Source of the DNA: Clostridium sp.
Lineage (GTDB): Bacteria; Bacillota_A; Clostridia; Lachnospirales; Lachnospiraceae
Assembly (NCBI GenBank): GCA_023666975.1
Contig: JAMPAW010000077.1
Coordinates: 1-14,948 of the forward strand
Length of the DNA stretch: 14,948 bases
Direction: 5' to 3'
The notes below the pieces were generated by a model. It saw only the letters and a program-made list of their open reading frames with translations, was not told where the DNA came from and did not search any database. Below are positions 13,177 to 14,948 of the stretch, piece after piece. A program made the position numbers and the translations under genes. Every line of letters starts with the position of its first letter. Positions within the stretch are counted from its first letter, which is position 1.

Positions 13177-13216
13177 ACATAAAACCAAACCGGCCACAGC
13201 AAAAGCTGCGGCCGGT
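13177..13216 (-). terminator. Terminator after ilvC
   Basis: ACCGGCCGCAGC-TTTT-GCTGTGGCCGGT on the minus strand (stem 13189-13200 with 13205-13216, one mismatch) followed by TTGGTTTT. The PrsA-like ATG begins 22 bases beyond the stem, so the terminator probably sets the expression of that gene. Confidence 0.78.
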
Positions 13217-13231
13217 ACAGATCAATCACCA

Positions 13232-14260
<1,029 letters not shown>

Positions 14261-14282
14261 CTATATAAATATATTATTGCAG

Positions 14283-14317
14283 CTATCCCGGCCGGCTCCG
14301 TCCGCCTTCCCGGATAG
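14283..14317 (-). other. GC-rich stem-loop in the ilvN-ilvC gap
   Basis: CTATCC (14283-14288) pairs with GGATAG (14312-14317), extended by GG/CC after one mismatch, around a GC-rich loop. No U-run follows on the minus strand, so it is more likely an mRNA processing or stability element than a terminator. Confidence 0.45.
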
Positions 14318-14341
14318 ATACATATCCTACACATTATCCAA

Positions 14342-14839
14342 TTATCTGTTTCCCAGCGTTCCCCTCGTCAATCCGGTAAGGCCGGTCCGGACAATCGATT
14401 CGATTTCAAATCCGTCCAGCAGGCCGATAAAAGCCTCTATCTTATTCGCATTGCCCGTCAATTCAATCATCAGCGAATCAATGGAAACATCGACAATCTT
14501 GGCACGGAATACATCGGTAATCGCAATAATCTGCTGTTTTTCCTCACGGTTTGACTTCACCTTCACCAGCACAAGCTCCCTGCAGACCGATTCACCGTCC
14601 TTAAGCTCCGTTATCTCTACAACGTCCTCCAGCTTATTCAGCTGCTTTGCAATCTGGGAAAGTGTCAAATCATCGCCGCTTACCGCAACGGTCATTCGGG
14701 AAAATTGAGGATTCTCCGTAACGCCGACCGATAAGCTGTCAATATTATAACCTCTTCTGCTAAATAATCCTGCCACACGGCTCAACACACCTGACGTGTT
14801 ATCAACCAACAGGGATAATACCATTTTCCTCACTTTCAT
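14342..14839 (-). CDS. ilvN: Acetolactate synthase small (regulatory) subunit
   Basis: Regulatory subunit that activates the catalytic acetolactate synthase subunit and confers feedback inhibition by valine. The 165-residue protein has an N-terminal ACT domain (LSLLVDNTSGVLSRVAGLFSRRGYNIDSLSVGVTE) and the family C-terminal domain (VFRAKIVDVSIDSLMIELTGNANKIEAFIGLLDGFEI), ending ELVRTGL-like as VRTGLTGLTRG. Start at the ATG 14837-14839 is favoured by AGGTG/AGGTGG sequences upstream; the ATG five codons later (MVLSLLVDN) is a reasonable alternative. It has its own promoter and precedes ilvC. No catalytic ilvB or T-box leader is visible here. Confidence 0.94.
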   Translation of the reverse strand: MKVRKMVLSLLVDNTSGVLSRVAGLFSRRGYNIDSLSVGVTENPQFSRMTVAVSGDDLTLSQIAKQLNKLEDVVEITELKDGESVCRELVLVKVKSNREEKQQIIAITDVFRAKIVDVSIDSLMIELTGNANKIEAFIGLLDGFEIESIVRTGLTGLTRGTLGNR

Positions 14840-14896
14840 TCCACCTTTCACCTCAAAATGTGCTCTTTCACACAACTAAGGACTAGTTTAGCAACT

Positions 14897-14925
14897 ATTA
14901 TACAGATTGTCAAATATTTTCTCAA
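14897..14925 (-). promoter_or_regulatory. Promoter of ilvN-ilvC
   Basis: TTGAGA (14920-14925) and a perfect TATAAT (14897-14902) with a 17-base spacer on the minus strand. Predicted start near 14890, giving a leader of about 50 nt, too short for a T-box. The operon therefore seems to begin with ilvN. Confidence 0.72.
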
Positions 14926-14948
14926 CCAAAGCAGGACAATCGCTTAAT

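Noticed and set aside
14840..14948. T-box or leader-peptide attenuator ahead of ilvN
   Set aside because: The predicted leader is only about 50 nt and shows neither a T-box motif, a run of Leu/Val/Ile codons nor a terminator stem.

Overview
The window looks like core chromosome of a low-to-moderate GC Gram-positive anaerobe, most likely a Lachnospiraceae-type clostridium. The reasons are strong AGGAGG-type ribosome sites, clear sigma-A promoters (TTGACA/17/TATAAT type), lipoprotein signals, the rplM-rpsI pair, a GGGtGRT-protein/IscU-like pair and a holin-like type I toxin. The genus cannot be fixed from sequence alone. Nearly everything is on the minus strand; only two small genes read on the plus strand.

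Layout, left to right: (1) 1-195, a non-coding stretch with a minus-strand promoter reading out of the window. (2) rplM-rpsI (ribosomal proteins L13 and S9) behind a near-consensus promoter and a ~100-nt leader. (3) A small HPr-like protein that has lost the phosphorylatable His but keeps the Ser site, with a tandem repeat over its promoter. (4) A ZIP-family metal transporter preceded by a possible 13-codon leader ORF. (5) A plus-strand 38-aa holin-like toxin gene with a convergent antisense RNA promoter, i.e. a type I toxin-antitoxin locus. (6) A two-gene operon of an IscU/NifU-like scaffold protein and a GGGtGRT protein, both widespread but functionally obscure. (7) A carbohydrate ABC importer (binding lipoprotein plus two permeases, no ATPase gene) with stem-loops between the binding protein and permease genes. 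(8) A CorC/HlyC-type CBS membrane protein followed by an ABC-F ATPase with one degenerate composite ATP site. (9) A divergent plus-strand 62-aa Cys-rich protein. (10) ilvN-ilvC (acetolactate synthase regulatory subunit, ketol-acid reductoisomerase) followed, across a terminator, by a SurA/PrsA-like lipoprotein.

Functionally the window combines housekeeping translation, branched-chain amino acid synthesis, sugar and metal uptake, envelope folding and ribosome-associated ATPase functions. The points most worth a second look are the toxin/antisense locus with its candidate Shine-Dalgarno-sequestering leader, the scaffold/GGGtGRT pair, the His-less HPr paralogue, the coordinated loss of one ATP site in the ABC-F protein, and several palindromes and repeats at promoters. 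All promoter and terminator calls are by eye and unverified by experiment or folding software.
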